Positions 26,151 to 36,600 of a stretch of DNA of 64,000 nt are shown piece after piece. This DNA comes from Thalassospira sp. HF15 (GTDB lineage: Bacteria; Pseudomonadota; Alphaproteobacteria; Rhodospirillales; Thalassospiraceae), in NCBI RefSeq assembly GCF_011806525.1, contig NZ_JAAVKI010000001.1, positions 372,001 to 436,000 on the forward strand, written 5' to 3'. A program made the position numbers and the translations under genes. The stretch's first letter is position 1, and each line of letters begins with the position of its first letter. The notes below the pieces were generated by a model that worked only from the letters and a program-made list of their open reading frames with translations, was not told the origin of the DNA and did no database searches.

Positions 26151-26924
26151 ATGAGCACAGACATACCCGCCCTGCAGGTCGAAGGGATGTTCAAAAGCTT
26201 TGGGGAACACGAAGTTCTCAAAGGAATTGATCTGACGGCCAATACCGGGGACGTGATTTCGATTATTGGCTCTTCCGGATCGGGCAAAAGTACGTTTCTA
26301 AGATGCATCAACCTGCTTGAAACGCCAAATGCCGGGGCTGTTCACGTCAAAGGTGAATTGATCCGCATGAAGACGCTTAAGAATGGCTTGCAGGAAGCCG
26401 CCGACAAAAAGCAAATTCAACGTATTCGTACTAAACTGGCGATGGTGTTTCAGAGCTTCAATCTCTGGAGCCATTTGACCATTCTGGAAAATGTGATCGA
26501 AGCGCCGATCCACGTTCTTGGCGTGCCAAGAAAAGAAGCGATCGAGCGAGCCGATGCTTTGCTTCAAAAGGTCGGGATGTATGAACGTCGGGATTATTAT
26601 CCCGGTCATGTATCTGGTGGCCAGCAACAGCGTGCCGCCATTGCGCGCGCGCTTGCAATTGAACCAGACGTTCTTCTGTTTGACGAGCCTACCTCTGCCC
26701 TTGATCCGGAACTTGTCGGTGAGGTTTTGCGGGTTATGACGGATTTGGCCGAGGAAGGTCGGACCATGTTGGTGGTGACCCACGAAATGGGTTTCGCAAA
26801 GGGCGTATCAAGCCACGTCATGTATTTGCATCAGGGGCTGGTCGAGGAATTCGGCAACCCAACTGATGTATTCGAGAATCCAAAATCGGAACGCATGAAG
26901 CAGTTTCTTCAGCGCGATTTCTGA
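26151..26924 (+). CDS. Polar amino acid ABC transporter ATP-binding protein (HisP/ArtP-like)
   Basis: This 257-aa ATPase has Walker [10 protein letters not shown] (about 43-51), the signature VSGGQQQR, Walker [14 protein letters not shown] and the H-loop VTHEMGFA. The [19 protein letters not shown] block is typical of the histidine/arginine transporter ATPases. It heads an operon with binding protein, two permeases and a hydrolase. A strong hairpin lies between it and the binding-protein gene. Confidence 0.93.
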   Translation: MSTDIPALQVEGMFKSFGEHEVLKGIDLTANTGDVISIIGSSGSGKSTFLRCINLLETPNAGAVHVKGELIRMKTLKNGLQEAADKKQIQRIRTKLAMVFQSFNLWSHLTILENVIEAPIHVLGVPRKEAIERADALLQKVGMYERRDYYPGHVSGGQQQRAAIARALAIEPDVLLFDEPTSALDPELVGEVLRVMTDLAEEGRTMLVVTHEMGFAKGVSSHVMYLHQGLVEEFGNPTDVFENPKSERMKQFLQRDF

Positions 26925-26932
26925 TCTTGGCA

Positions 26933-26957
26933 GACCAAGGCCTGCTGTGCCTTGGTC
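26933..26957 (+). promoter_or_regulatory. Intercistronic hairpin between ATPase and binding-protein genes
   Basis: GACCAAGGC (26933-26941) and GCCTTGGTC (26949-26957) form a perfect 9-bp stem with a 7-nt loop and no T-run. It may mark an RNA processing or protection point in front of the binding-protein gene. Confidence 0.6.
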
Positions 26958-27014
26958 GCAAGAATGGGAGTGCCGTGATGCACGCCCCATTCCAATCAAC
27001 AAGGGAGACTATGA

Positions 27015-27812
27015 ATGAAAAACTGGATCAAGGTTGCATCTGCCGCAGCAGTTGGCATTGCACTGAGTGCTTCGGCAGCGAGTGCTGCTTGGGATAAAGT
27101 CGTTGTTGCGACCGAAGGGGCCTACCCTCCGTTCAACATGATGGACGACAATGGCAACCTCATCGGTTTCGATGTTGATTTCGCCAACAAGCTTTGCGAA
27201 ACCGCGAATGTTGAATGCGAAATCGTTGCACAGGACTGGGACGGTATGATCCCGGGGCTTCTGGCCAAGAAATATGATGCGATCATCGCCCAGATGTCGA
27301 TCACCGAAGAGCGCAAGCGTTCCATCGATTTCTCCGACTATTACAGCAACACCCCGGCGGTGTTCGTTGGTAAAGACGGCATGAGCATCACCGCTTACAA
27401 AGACGGTGAAGTGATGGAAGATGCGCTTGATGGCATGGTCATCGGTGTTCAGCGTTCGACCACGCATGCAAACTTCCTGGAAGATAACTTCCCGGGCATC
27501 GAAATCCGCATGTACGGCACCCAGGACGAAGCCCTGCTTGACCTGACCGCTGGCCGCGTGGACGCGACCCTTGCTGACTCCGGTACGCTCGATGCATGGG
27601 TCAGCTCGGAAGAAGGCGAAGGGTATGGCTTCGTATCCAACCAGTTTGCACCTAGCGAATGGTTCGGCGAAGGCGCCGGTATCGGTATCCGCAAGGAAGA
27701 CCAGGATTTGAAGGAAATCTTCAATAAAGCCTTGGCTGAAATGCTGGAAAACGGTTCGTACGATGAACTGAACAAGAAGTACTTCCCGGCGATCGATCTG
27801 CATCCGAATTGA
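27015..27812 (+). CDS. Polar amino acid ABC transporter periplasmic binding protein
   Basis: This 265-aa protein has a signal peptide ending at A-S-A and the family-3 binding fold. ATEGAYPPFNMMDDNGNL is the usual N-terminal ligand region, DFANKLCE follows, and MSITEERKRSIDFSDYY is the hinge-side signature. Family members of this type bind lysine, arginine, ornithine or histidine; the exact ligand is not readable by eye. The ATG at 27015 follows AGGGAG; an ATG 4 bases earlier is in another frame. Confidence 0.93.
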   Translation: MKNWIKVASAAAVGIALSASAASAAWDKVVVATEGAYPPFNMMDDNGNLIGFDVDFANKLCETANVECEIVAQDWDGMIPGLLAKKYDAIIAQMSITEERKRSIDFSDYYSNTPAVFVGKDGMSITAYKDGEVMEDALDGMVIGVQRSTTHANFLEDNFPGIEIRMYGTQDEALLDLTAGRVDATLADSGTLDAWVSSEEGEGYGFVSNQFAPSEWFGEGAGIGIRKEDQDLKEIFNKALAEMLENGSYDELNKKYFPAIDLHPN

Positions 27813-27829
27813 TCTGCCTGATCTATCCG

Positions 27830-27852
27830 GGGCGGCGAGCTGTTCGCCGCCC
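27830..27852 (+). promoter_or_regulatory. Hairpin between binding-protein and permease genes
   Basis: GGGCGGCGA (27830-27838) and TCGCCGCCC (27844-27852) form a perfect 9-bp stem with a 5-nt loop, followed by a pyrimidine-rich but interrupted tract. It probably reduces read-through into the permease genes or stabilises the binding-protein mRNA. Confidence 0.7.
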
Positions 27853-27927
27853 TTCCCTTATTGTTGTTCGTTGCTTTTAGTCAGGGGTGAAAAGCGCGTT
27901 CAGCATCAAGGAAAGCTTGGAGATACC

Positions 27928-28620
27928 ATGATCGATTTATACGGCCGCGGCTGGCAGATGCTTGAAGGGGGACTGGTTACAGTTCAGCTTTGCCTGACCG
28001 TTTTGCCATTCATGATTGTTATTGGTTTGTTGGGCGCGTCAGCAAAGCTGTCGCGCTATCGCACACTGCGTGTGATTGGGGAAAGCTATACCGTTCTTAT
28101 TCGCGGCATTCCCGAGCTTCTGGTTATTTTATTGATCTATTTTGGCGGCACCATCGCCGTTCAGAGCCTTGCCGAACTTATTTCCGGCGAGGAAACCCGC
28201 GTTGATATTCCCGCGTTCTGGTCCGGTGTCGCGGCACTTGCCCTTGTTCAGGGGGCATTCGCATCCGAAGTTTTCCGTGCTGCCATGCAGTCGATCCCGA
28301 TTGGTCAGATCGAGGCGGCAACGGCGTGTGGCATGTCACCGATGCAGATTTTCATGCGCATCAAACTTCCGCAGCTATGGCGTTTCGCCCTTCCCGGCCT
28401 CAATAACCTGTTTCAGGTCCTGATCAAGGACACCGCGCTTATATCGGTTGTCGGTGTCGAAGAGATCATGCGCAAGGCCGCCATCGGTGCTGGAACGGAA
28501 AAGGCGCCCTTCACCTTCTATCTGGTGGCGATGCTGATGTTTCTCGCATTTACAACGGTTTCGCTGCTGGTCTTCAACTATCTTGAAAAGCGGGCCGCCC
28601 GCGGCGTGGCGAGGGCGTAG
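27928..28620 (+). CDS. Polar amino acid ABC transporter permease (HisQ/ArtQ-like)
   Basis: The ATG at 27928 follows GGAG and gives 230 aa; the frame extends 19 residues upstream without a better site. It has about five membrane helices and the permease EAA loop EAATACGMSPMQIFMRIKLPQ, which docks onto the ATPase. The segment VLIRGIPELLVILLIYFGG is typical of HisQ-type subunits. The next permease starts after 3 bases, and the two likely form a heterodimer. Confidence 0.92.
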   Translation: MIDLYGRGWQMLEGGLVTVQLCLTVLPFMIVIGLLGASAKLSRYRTLRVIGESYTVLIRGIPELLVILLIYFGGTIAVQSLAELISGEETRVDIPAFWSGVAALALVQGAFASEVFRAAMQSIPIGQIEAATACGMSPMQIFMRIKLPQLWRFALPGLNNLFQVLIKDTALISVVGVEEIMRKAAIGAGTEKAPFTFYLVAMLMFLAFTTVSLLVFNYLEKRAARGVARA

Positions 28621-28623
28621 CAG

Positions 28624-29367
28624 ATGTTTGAAGATTTCATATATGTCCTTGGCAAGTATGACACGTGGTTGTGGCGCGGCTTCCTGCTGACCATCGAGTT
28701 GCTGGTGATTTCAGTCACGCTGGGTACGCTTCTGGCCATTCCACTTGCTGTTGCGCGTGTTTCGAAAAAGGTCTGGATACAAGCCCTGCCCTTTGCTTTC
28801 ATTTACGTGTTCCGTGGTACGCCGCTGATTGGACAGCTGTTTATGATGTATTACGGCGTCGGGCAGCTTATAGCGAACATTGACGGCATTCAGGATCATT
28901 GGACCTGGGTTTATTTGCGCGACCCGTACTGGTATTGCCTGCTGACATTTGTCCTTAATACCGCAGCCTATGTGGCAGAAATCATGCGCGGTGGCATTCA
29001 GAACGTGCCGAATGGCGAACTGGAAGCAGCACGTGCATGCGGCATGTCCCCTTGGATTACATATCGCCGCATCATTTTCCCGCGCATGTGGCAAATGATT
29101 TGGCCCGCCTACACCAACGACGTGATCTTTACGCTAAAGGCGACGTCGCTGGCATCGACCGTTACCATGATGGAACTTACCGGTGCCGCACGTAAAATCG
29201 TTGCCCGTACCGCGCTGCCCTATGAGGCATTCATCTCGGCCGGTGTGATCTATCTGATTATCGTTTACACGCTGACCTTTGGTTTCAAGGGAATTGAGCG
29301 CTATCTGCGTCGCAGTGAACAGCGCAAGGAACCCAAAACAGGCAAGGCAAAGGCAGCATCGGCCTAA
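28624..29367 (+). CDS. Polar amino acid ABC transporter permease (HisM/ArtM-like)
   Basis: This 247-aa partner permease has about five helices, YVFRGTPLIGQLFMMYYG as in HisM, and the EAA loop EAARACGMSPWITYRRIIFP. The C-terminal tail is basic and cytoplasmic. It follows the first permease by 3 bases and precedes the hydrolase gene by 118 bp. Confidence 0.92.
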   Translation: MFEDFIYVLGKYDTWLWRGFLLTIELLVISVTLGTLLAIPLAVARVSKKVWIQALPFAFIYVFRGTPLIGQLFMMYYGVGQLIANIDGIQDHWTWVYLRDPYWYCLLTFVLNTAAYVAEIMRGGIQNVPNGELEAARACGMSPWITYRRIIFPRMWQMIWPAYTNDVIFTLKATSLASTVTMMELTGAARKIVARTALPYEAFISAGVIYLIIVYTLTFGFKGIERYLRRSEQRKEPKTGKAKAASA

Positions 29368-29485
29368 AAGAATATCCCCATCAAACCCGGTATTTGGAAA
29401 ATGGTATCTCTGTCGGCATCACGTCGCAGGTACTGTGATCCAGCCGGGTTGATTTGCCCCACATCCCACCTTCCAGGATTTCGAA

Positions 29486-30625
29486 ATGCAAGAAGAACGC
29501 ATTGAACTCGTCCGCCCGCAAATGGGTACGTCACGCGCCCTGACCGTGCGCCGTTATGGCAAACCCGGTAACGGCCCAAAGGCTTACTTTCAGGCAGCTT
29601 TGCATGCCGATGAATTGCCCGGCGTCATTACGCTTCACCACCTTGAAACGCTGTTGAAAGAGGCAGATGCCAAGGGTGATATTACCGGCGAAATCGTTGT
29701 CGTGCCCTTCGCCAATCCAATCGGCTTCACCCAATATGTCGATATGAAACCGCTTGGCCGGTTTGAACTGCGCAGCGGTCAGAACTTTAACCGTCACTAT
29801 CCGGATCTCAGCACCGCCCTCATTAAGGCTGTAACGGGTAAACTTGGCCAGGATGCAAACGAAAACGTTGCGCTGATCCGTACCGAATTGCGTCGCCTGA
29901 TCAAGGAACACCGCAAGGAAGTCAGTCCGTTGACGGACCTGCAGGATTTGCGCCTGACGCTGGCGGAGCTTGCAATTGATGCCGATTACGTCATGGATTT
30001 GCATTGCGACTGGGAAGCGCCGATGCATCTTTACATCAGCGACCATAATTGGCCCGATGCAGCCGATCTTTCGGCTCAGATCGGCTCGGAATGTAGCCTG
30101 ATTGCGGAAATCAGCGGCGACAACCCGTTCGACGAGGCCTTCAGCCGCCCGTGGGTCGAGCTGCGGCGTGCTTATGGTGATAACTTCCCGATCCCGATGG
30201 CAACAATGGCAACAACGATTGAGTTGCGCGGTGATCGCGATGTCTATGACGAATACGCGATCAAGGATGCGGAGAACATGTTCAAGTTTCTCCAGCGTCG
30301 TGGTCTTGTCGCCGGTGATCCCGGTCCCCTGCCCGAAGCCAAGTGTGATGCGACCCCGCTTTCAGGTGTGGATCGTGTGATGGCGCCTCATGGCGGGATG
30401 GTGGTGTTTGCTGTGAATGTCGGTGCGAAGGTCAAGGCCGGTCAGGAACTCGGTTACGTTCTTGACTGCGAAACCGGTGAAAAAACATCATTCTCCAGCC
30501 GTACAGATGGCGTTTTGTATTCGCGCATTGGTATCCGTCTGATCGTCCCGGGCGGGTATTTGTGCTCCGTTGCGGGTGATACCCCACTTGAAGGACGTGA
30601 AGGCCAGCTGCTGCTGTCCAAGTAA
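29486..30625 (+). CDS. Succinylglutamate desuccinylase/aspartoacylase family zinc hydrolase
   Basis: This 379-aa member of the AstE/AspA group of M14-like zinc enzymes cleaves N-acyl groups from amino acids or small related amides. The zinc ligands are the H and E of ALHADELPG near residue 45 and the H of VMDLHCDW near 172; the catalytic glutamate is likely in TIELRGDRD near 248. A C-terminal beta region (about 290-375) resembles a lipoyl-like cap. DoeB of ectoine breakdown belongs to the same family, but no doeA partner is here. Placement after an amino acid ABC importer suggests that the imported compound is N-acylated (inference). Confidence 0.85.
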   Translation: MQEERIELVRPQMGTSRALTVRRYGKPGNGPKAYFQAALHADELPGVITLHHLETLLKEADAKGDITGEIVVVPFANPIGFTQYVDMKPLGRFELRSGQNFNRHYPDLSTALIKAVTGKLGQDANENVALIRTELRRLIKEHRKEVSPLTDLQDLRLTLAELAIDADYVMDLHCDWEAPMHLYISDHNWPDAADLSAQIGSECSLIAEISGDNPFDEAFSRPWVELRRAYGDNFPIPMATMATTIELRGDRDVYDEYAIKDAENMFKFLQRRGLVAGDPGPLPEAKCDATPLSGVDRVMAPHGGMVVFAVNVGAKVKAGQELGYVLDCETGEKTSFSSRTDGVLYSRIGIRLIVPGGYLCSVAGDTPLEGREGQLLLSK

Positions 30626-30667
30626 TCTCGCCGTCGCGTTTCTGCGTTCTGATTGAAACTGTATTGT

Positions 30668-30740
30668 AAGACGGATCGATTGATTGCCGAATGAAGGTTG
30701 GATACCCTTCAGGCCCTCGTTGACCCGTCTTTTTCTTTTC
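30668..30740 (+). promoter_or_regulatory. Structured element ending in a T-run, upstream of deoC
   Basis: AAGACGG (30668-30674) pairs with CCGTCTT (30725-30731) and encloses a second hairpin, TGAAGG (30692-30697) with CCTTCA (30706-30711). The outer stem runs into TTTTTCTTTT. It is either the branched terminator of the preceding operon or a leader attenuator for deoC. Confidence 0.45.
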
Positions 30741-30805
30741 GGTCAGATGGGCACCGAATGGCTGATAATGACGAACCACACATTGCGCGTTGCAAGGAAT
30801 ATTTG

Positions 30806-31639
30806 ATGTTCGATCCCAAGACTGTCTCAGAGGTTATTTCAGTTGCCAGGAACAAAGCCGTGGCAGACGCCGACACCGCGCGCCGGGCGATTTCTGTTCT
30901 GGATTTGACCAGCCTTAATGATGATGACAATGAACAGGTTATCGAAGCCCTGTGCAAACGGGCACAAACCCCGGTCGGCAATACAGCAGCCGTTTGTGTT
31001 TATCCCCCATTTATTGAGACCTCGTGGAAGGCTCTGGGCCAGTCAGGTGTTAAGACAGCGACAGTGGTGAACTTTCCCGAAGGCGGCACCAATGCGCAAC
31101 GCGTAGGCGACGAGACCGCCAATTGCGTTTCGAAGGGCGCTGACGAGATTGACCTTGTTTTTCCTTACAAGGCGTTTCTGGATGGCGATGTTGCGACTGC
31201 AACGGATGTGGTCGATGCCACTCGTCTGGCCTGTGGCACCATGACGACCATGAAGGTGATCCTTGAAAGCGGCGAGTTTGAGGATCTTGGCAAGCTATAC
31301 GAAGCATCGCGCCTCGCCATCAAACACGGTGCCAATTTTGTAAAGACATCGACTGGCAAAGTCTCAGTCGGCGCAACACCTGAGGCCGCCGTTGCCATGT
31401 TGACCGCGGTCCGTGATGCGCGCGACGAAGATGGTATCAATGCCGGGTTCAAGGCATCGGGCGGTGTTAAAACCACTGAGGATGCTGCCCTCTACATCGC
31501 AATTGCCGATCACATGATGGGGGATGGCTGGGCAAAGCCGGAAACCTTCCGTTTCGGGGCAAGTGGCGTTTTGACTGCATTGCTCGAAACCTGTGGCGCG
31601 AAAATGGGCGATGGGCCCGCCGCCACTGGAGACTACTAG
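30806..31639 (+). CDS. deoC: Deoxyribose-phosphate aldolase
   Basis: This class I aldolase splits 2-deoxyribose-5-phosphate into glyceraldehyde-3-phosphate and acetaldehyde. The ATG at 30806 follows AAGGA with 7-base spacing and gives 277 aa; the frame opens at TTG 30698 with no site. The Schiff-base lysine is K180 in NFVKTSTGK, the second catalytic lysine K216 in GFKASGG, and the aspartate is in ADEIDLVFP. It is followed by deoB, which supplies its substrate in deoxynucleoside breakdown. Confidence 0.93.
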   Translation: MFDPKTVSEVISVARNKAVADADTARRAISVLDLTSLNDDDNEQVIEALCKRAQTPVGNTAAVCVYPPFIETSWKALGQSGVKTATVVNFPEGGTNAQRVGDETANCVSKGADEIDLVFPYKAFLDGDVATATDVVDATRLACGTMTTMKVILESGEFEDLGKLYEASRLAIKHGANFVKTSTGKVSVGATPEAAVAMLTAVRDARDEDGINAGFKASGGVKTTEDAALYIAIADHMMGDGWAKPETFRFGASGVLTALLETCGAKMGDGPAATGDY

Positions 31640-31698
31640 AATTTATGACTATCTGCGGGTGATCACATTGCCCGGATCAGGTTTGAAGGAAGACATCA

Positions 31699-32922
31699 AT
31701 GGCACGTGCCATCATTATCGTGGCGGACAGTTTTGGGATCGGTTCGGCACCGGACGCGGCAAAATTTGGTGATCAGGGTTCCGATACCCTTGGCCATATT
31801 GCCGAACAATGCGCCAAAGGCCTTGCCGATAGTGACAAACGCAGCGGTCCTTTGAATGTACCGAACATGGTTGCACTCGGTCTTGGTGAAGCCGCCAAGG
31901 ATGCGACGGGGCGTGTCCCGCCTGGACTTGATCATGGCGGTGCGATGATTGGCGCATTTGGCCATGCCAAGGAAATCTCACGTGGCAAGGATACGCCAAG
32001 CGGTCATTGGGAAATTGCCGGTGTGCCAGTGGATTTCGATTGGGGGTATTTCCCCCTGACCGTTCCGACCTTCCCTGCGGAACTGACTGATGCCCTGATC
32101 GAACAGGCCAAACTACCGGGTATCATCGGTAACTGCCATGCATCGGGCACGACCATCATCGCCGAACTTGGCGAAGAGCATATCAAAACCGGAAAACCGA
32201 TTTGCTATACCTCGGCCGATAGCGTGTTCCAGATCGCCGCCCACGAGGAACATTTCGGTCTGGACCGCCTTTATGAGGTCTGCGAAATCGCCTTCAAACT
32301 GGTTGAGCCCTATAACATCGGGCGCGTGATTGCCCGACCATTCGTCGGTGAAACTCCCGCTGATTTCAAGCGGACGTCAAACCGGCGTGATCTTGCGGTA
32401 CCGCCGGTGAAACCGACCCTTCTTGATCTGTTTAGCGATGCAGGCGGCGAGGTGATCTCGGTTGGTAAAATCGCCGATATCTATGCCCATCGCGGGATTG
32501 CCAAAAAGGTCAAGGCAGCAGGCAATATGGCCCTGTTTGACGCCATGATGGGCGAGATTGCCGAGGCCCCGGATAACAGCATTGTGTTCACCAACCTTGT
32601 GGACTTCGACATGGAATTCGGTCACCGTCGCGATGTCGCCGGATATGCCAACGCGCTTGAAGAATTTGATAAACGAATTCCGGAATTGCGTGCGGCTCTT
32701 CAACCCGGTGATCTGGTGATTATTACGGCTGATCATGGATGTGATCCGACCTGGCGTGGCAATGACCACACGCGCGAATTTGTACCGATCCTTGCTTTTG
32801 GACCGGCAATTGCCCCGGGTCCGCTCGGGATGCGTGAAACCTTTGCCGATATCGGGCAAACGGTTGCCGACCATCTCGGGATTGCACCGCTGGCTGCCGG
32901 AACGTCTTTCTTACATGGATAA
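31699..32922 (+). CDS. deoB: Phosphopentomutase
   Basis: This 407-aa enzyme interconverts (deoxy)ribose-1-phosphate and -5-phosphate. It belongs to the alkaline-phosphatase superfamily: [25 protein letters not shown] at the N-terminus (first metal ligand), PSGHWEIAG around residue 100 with the phosphorylated residue region, and [19 protein letters not shown] near the C-terminus with the remaining metal ligands. It lies 59 bp after deoC. Confidence 0.95.
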   Translation: MARAIIIVADSFGIGSAPDAAKFGDQGSDTLGHIAEQCAKGLADSDKRSGPLNVPNMVALGLGEAAKDATGRVPPGLDHGGAMIGAFGHAKEISRGKDTPSGHWEIAGVPVDFDWGYFPLTVPTFPAELTDALIEQAKLPGIIGNCHASGTTIIAELGEEHIKTGKPICYTSADSVFQIAAHEEHFGLDRLYEVCEIAFKLVEPYNIGRVIARPFVGETPADFKRTSNRRDLAVPPVKPTLLDLFSDAGGEVISVGKIADIYAHRGIAKKVKAAGNMALFDAMMGEIAEAPDNSIVFTNLVDFDMEFGHRRDVAGYANALEEFDKRIPELRAALQPGDLVIITADHGCDPTWRGNDHTREFVPILAFGPAIAPGPLGMRETFADIGQTVADHLGIAPLAAGTSFLHG

Positions 32923-32928
32923 AGTGAC

Positions 32929-33615
32929 ATGAACTGGCAGTTCGGACAAAGTGAACCTTCAAATTCGCCCATCAGGATCGAGGCGATCGTCGATACAATT
33001 TGTCCGTGGTGCTATATCGGCAAGAAACGCCTCGAAAAAGCTTTGGCGCGCGAAACGCTTGATAACCTGATCATTCATTGGCGCCCTTTCTTGCTGAATC
33101 CCGATATGCCCACCGGCGGCATCGACCGTAAACTCTATCTTTCGGCCAAGTTTGGCGGGGCTGAGAGTGCCGAACGGGTTTACAAGGCGATTGAGGATGC
33201 TGGTGCGGCCGTTGGCATTCCGTTTAAGTTTGATCAAATCAAGGTCACACCGGATTCAACGGACTCTCATCGCCTGATCTACAAGGTTTGCGCCGAACGT
33301 CCGGCGGTTGGCAATGATCTGGTCGAAGATCTGTTTGTGGCCTATTTCCTTGAAGGTCAGGATATCGGTGATCAGGAACTTCTGGCTGATATTGCTGTCC
33401 GGCATGGCGAAGACAGAACCGAAATCCTTGAATACCTTGCGGGTGATATGGACCGGGAATTTGTCGGTCAGGAAAACCGTGTGGCCCATCAGATGGGCGT
33501 CACCGGGGTGCCTTGCTTCCTGTTTAACAGCCGTCATGCCCTTTCCGGGGCACAGGAACCAGACATCTTGCAACGGATGATCCGATTGGCCCGACAGGAA
33601 GAAATTCCGGTCTGA
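32929..33615 (+). CDS. DsbA family oxidoreductase, FrnE/2-hydroxychromene isomerase-like
   Basis: This 228-aa thioredoxin-fold protein has an insert of helices. The N-terminal VDTICPWCYIGKKRL carries a C-P-W-C active site, and the cis-proline loop is GVTGVPCFLF. There is no signal peptide, so it is cytoplasmic. FrnE-type proteins act in thiol redox control, while close relatives isomerise aromatic compounds through glutathione; the C-P-W-C motif favours redox activity. It follows deoB by 6 bases. Confidence 0.9.
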   Translation: MNWQFGQSEPSNSPIRIEAIVDTICPWCYIGKKRLEKALARETLDNLIIHWRPFLLNPDMPTGGIDRKLYLSAKFGGAESAERVYKAIEDAGAAVGIPFKFDQIKVTPDSTDSHRLIYKVCAERPAVGNDLVEDLFVAYFLEGQDIGDQELLADIAVRHGEDRTEILEYLAGDMDREFVGQENRVAHQMGVTGVPCFLFNSRHALSGAQEPDILQRMIRLARQEEIPV

Positions 33616-33634
33616 TGGATGGCGGGCGTTGAAA

Positions 33635-33677
33635 AAAGAAAAGGCGGGATAACAACATGTTACCCGCCTTTTCTTTA
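33635..33677. terminator. Bidirectional terminator between DsbA-like gene and mfd
   Basis: AAGGCGGGATAAC and GTTACCCGCCTT pair with one bulge around AACAT, flanked by an A-rich tract before and TTCTTT after. It ends both convergent transcripts. Confidence 0.82.
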
Positions 33678-36600
33678 TGTGTTGACTGCAATATCTGACA
33701 ATCGCTTCATCAAGCGTTTCAGGCCTTCAAGCCGGTCGGTCGGCCCATCCCAGCCCGCGGCATAGACGATTTTATGATCGGGGCGCAGACGTGCCACGCC
33801 AACCTGTTGCTGGATAAAGCCGATCAAACCACCTGGGTTCGGGAACTCGTTATTGCGAAGCGTGATGAGTGCCCCTTTCGGGCCTGCATCAAGTTTCTCG
33901 ACATTTGCAACCCGGCACCATTGTTTGATGGTGACAACATCCAGAAGGTTTTCGACTTCCTTGGGCAGCTTGCCAAAACGGTCAATCATTTCCGCGGCAA
34001 ACTGGTCAACCTCTTCACGCGAACGAAGCTCGGAAATACGGCGATAAAGACCAAGTCGCACACCAAGATCCGGTACGTAGCGATCCGGGATCAGAACCGG
34101 CATACCGATATTGATCTGCGGGACGAAGCTGGCTTCTTCGGATGCGTCAATCTCGCCTTTGGCCTCAGCCACGGCTTCTTCGATCATCTGCTGATACAGC
34201 TCGATCCCGACTTCCTTGATGTGACCCGATTGTTCTTCACCAAGGAGGTTCCCTGCCCCGCGAATATCAAGATCGTGGCTGGCGAGGTTAAAGCCAGCAC
34301 CGAGGCTATCAAGGGTCTGCATGACTTCAAGGCGTTTAAGCGCCGTTGCCGTCAGCTTCTTGCCATTTGGCAGTGTCAGATAGGCATAGGCGCGCTGCTT
34401 GGAACGCCCGATACGACCACGCAACTGATAAAGCTGTGCCAAGCCGAACATATCGGCCCGATGGATGATCATCGTGTTGGCATTTGGGACATCAATACCC
34501 GACTCAATGATATTGGTCGCAAGCAACAGGTCAAACTTCCGGTCGGTGAAATCTGTCATGACCTGTTCAAGGTCACGCGCCCCCATCTGGCCATGGGCGA
34601 CATCAAACTTGATTTCCGGCACCAGGGCTTCGAGCTCCTTGGCAACCCGACCCAATTCATTGACACGCGGGCAGACATAGAAAATCTGACCGCCACGGTG
34701 ACGTTCGCGCAGGATAGCCTCGCGCACGACAACCGGGTCATAGGGCGTGATATAGGTCCGCACAGCCAGACGGTCGACCGGTGGTGTGGCAATGATCGAC
34801 AGTTCCTTCACCCCGGTCAGTGCCAGCTGCAAGGTTCGCGGGATCGGAGTTGCCGTCAGTGTCAGAACATGGACGTCGGACTTCAGTTCCTTGAGGCGTT
34901 CCTTATGCTTGACGCCAAAATGCTGTTCTTCATCGACAATCAGCAGGCCAAGGTCCTTGAAATGGACGCCATTGCCCAGAAGCGCATGGGTGCCGCAGAC
35001 GATATCAACATGGCCACTTTCGATATTGTCTTTGACCAGTTTGGCATTCTTGCCCGTCACAAGACGTGAAAGCTGCTCTACCCGGACCGGCAAACCTTCG
35101 AAGCGTTCCTTGAAGTTCAGGTAATGCTGACGGCACAAAAGGGTTGTCGGGGCTACCACAGCGACCTGTTTGCCTGACATTACGGCTGCGAATGCCGCAC
35201 GCATGGCGACTTCTGTTTTGCCAAAACCGACATCACCGCAGACAAGACGATCCATCGGCTTGCCTGCCGACAAATCATCCAGCGTATCGCGGATCGCACG
35301 TGCCTGATCTTCGGTCTCGGCAAACGGGAAGCCTGCACAGAACTCGTCATAGGCGCCTTCGGGGGCCTGAAGCGTTGCGCCCTTGCGCAGATGACGTTCA
35401 GCGGCAATCTTGATCAGCTTGCCGGCCATATCACGGATGCGCTCACGCAGCTTGGCCTTGCGCGCCTGCCAGGCGACACCGCCAAGCTTATCAAGGATCG
35501 AGACACCCTCGTCCGAGCCATAGCGCGACAGGACCTCGATATTCTCGACCGGGACGAACAGTTTGTCGCCGCCGTCATATTCGAGCTCCAGACAGTCGTG
35601 CGGCGCACCGCCGGCTGTGACGGTTTTCAGGCCCAGATAACGCCCGATACCGTGTTCAAGGTGAACGACAAGGTCACCTTCGGATATCTCAGAGGCTTCG
35701 CGCAGGAAATTGTCGGCCTTGCGACGTCGGCCACCCGGGCGGCTCATACGGTCGCCAAGAATATCCTGTTCGGTAACGAACCAAAGGCCTTCACGCCGGA
35801 ACCCACGTTCAATATCCAGAATGACCACGCCGACATGCTCATGTGTCAGATCATCTGTCACATCTTCCCAGCATTCGCAGGTAACGACTTTTCCCACACC
35901 ATGTTCGCGCAGCAATGACACGATCCGATCACGTGACCCATCGGAATAGGTCGCGATTACGACCTGATTTTCTTTGCCGCGTTGGCTCGTGATAAAATCA
36001 CGGAGTTCGTCATATAGATTGACGTCGGCACGGGCGCGGACATCGCCAAAATCACGCCCTGCCCGCGCACCAAGATCATAAATGCCGCGTTCCGGGTTCT
36101 CATCATCGTAGTATGGCGAGAATTCCAGAACCGGGCGGTCTGACAACATGCGGTCAAACTCTGCCTGATCAAGGTAAAGTCTTTCTGGTGGCACCGGTTT
36201 ATAGACATTATCGCCTGAAAGGCCGCCGCCCTTGATGTTCAGACGTGCCTGATAATAGTCGTCGATCATCTCAAGGCGGTTTTCGATGACCTCACCAAAT
36301 TGATAATCAAGACTGACGATGGTTTCGGGCAAATAGGCAAAGATCGTATCCAAGCCATCATGGAACAGCGGCAGCCAATGTTCCATCCCGCCATACTTCA
36401 GGCCGTTGGAAATCGACTCATAAAGCGGATCAGTCTGCGACACCGCACCAAAAAGCTCGCGATAACCACTGCGAAAACGCGAAATACTATCGGGGTCAAG
36501 ATAGACCTCGCCGACCGGCAGAAGGGAAATTTCCTTGACCTTGCCCACCGTGCGCTGGGTTTCCACGTCAAAGCGACGGATGCTTTCGATCTCGTCACCA

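Noticed and set aside
29486-30625. Ectoine degradation enzyme DoeB
   Set aside because: The family is right but the companion ectoine hydrolase gene and the usual ectoine regulator are absent, so the specific name is not justified.
33774-35069. A 431-codon open frame on the plus strand
   Set aside because: It lies wholly opposite mfd, whose helicase motifs are unmistakable. The frame reflects the codon bias of the sense gene and has no protein features or start site.
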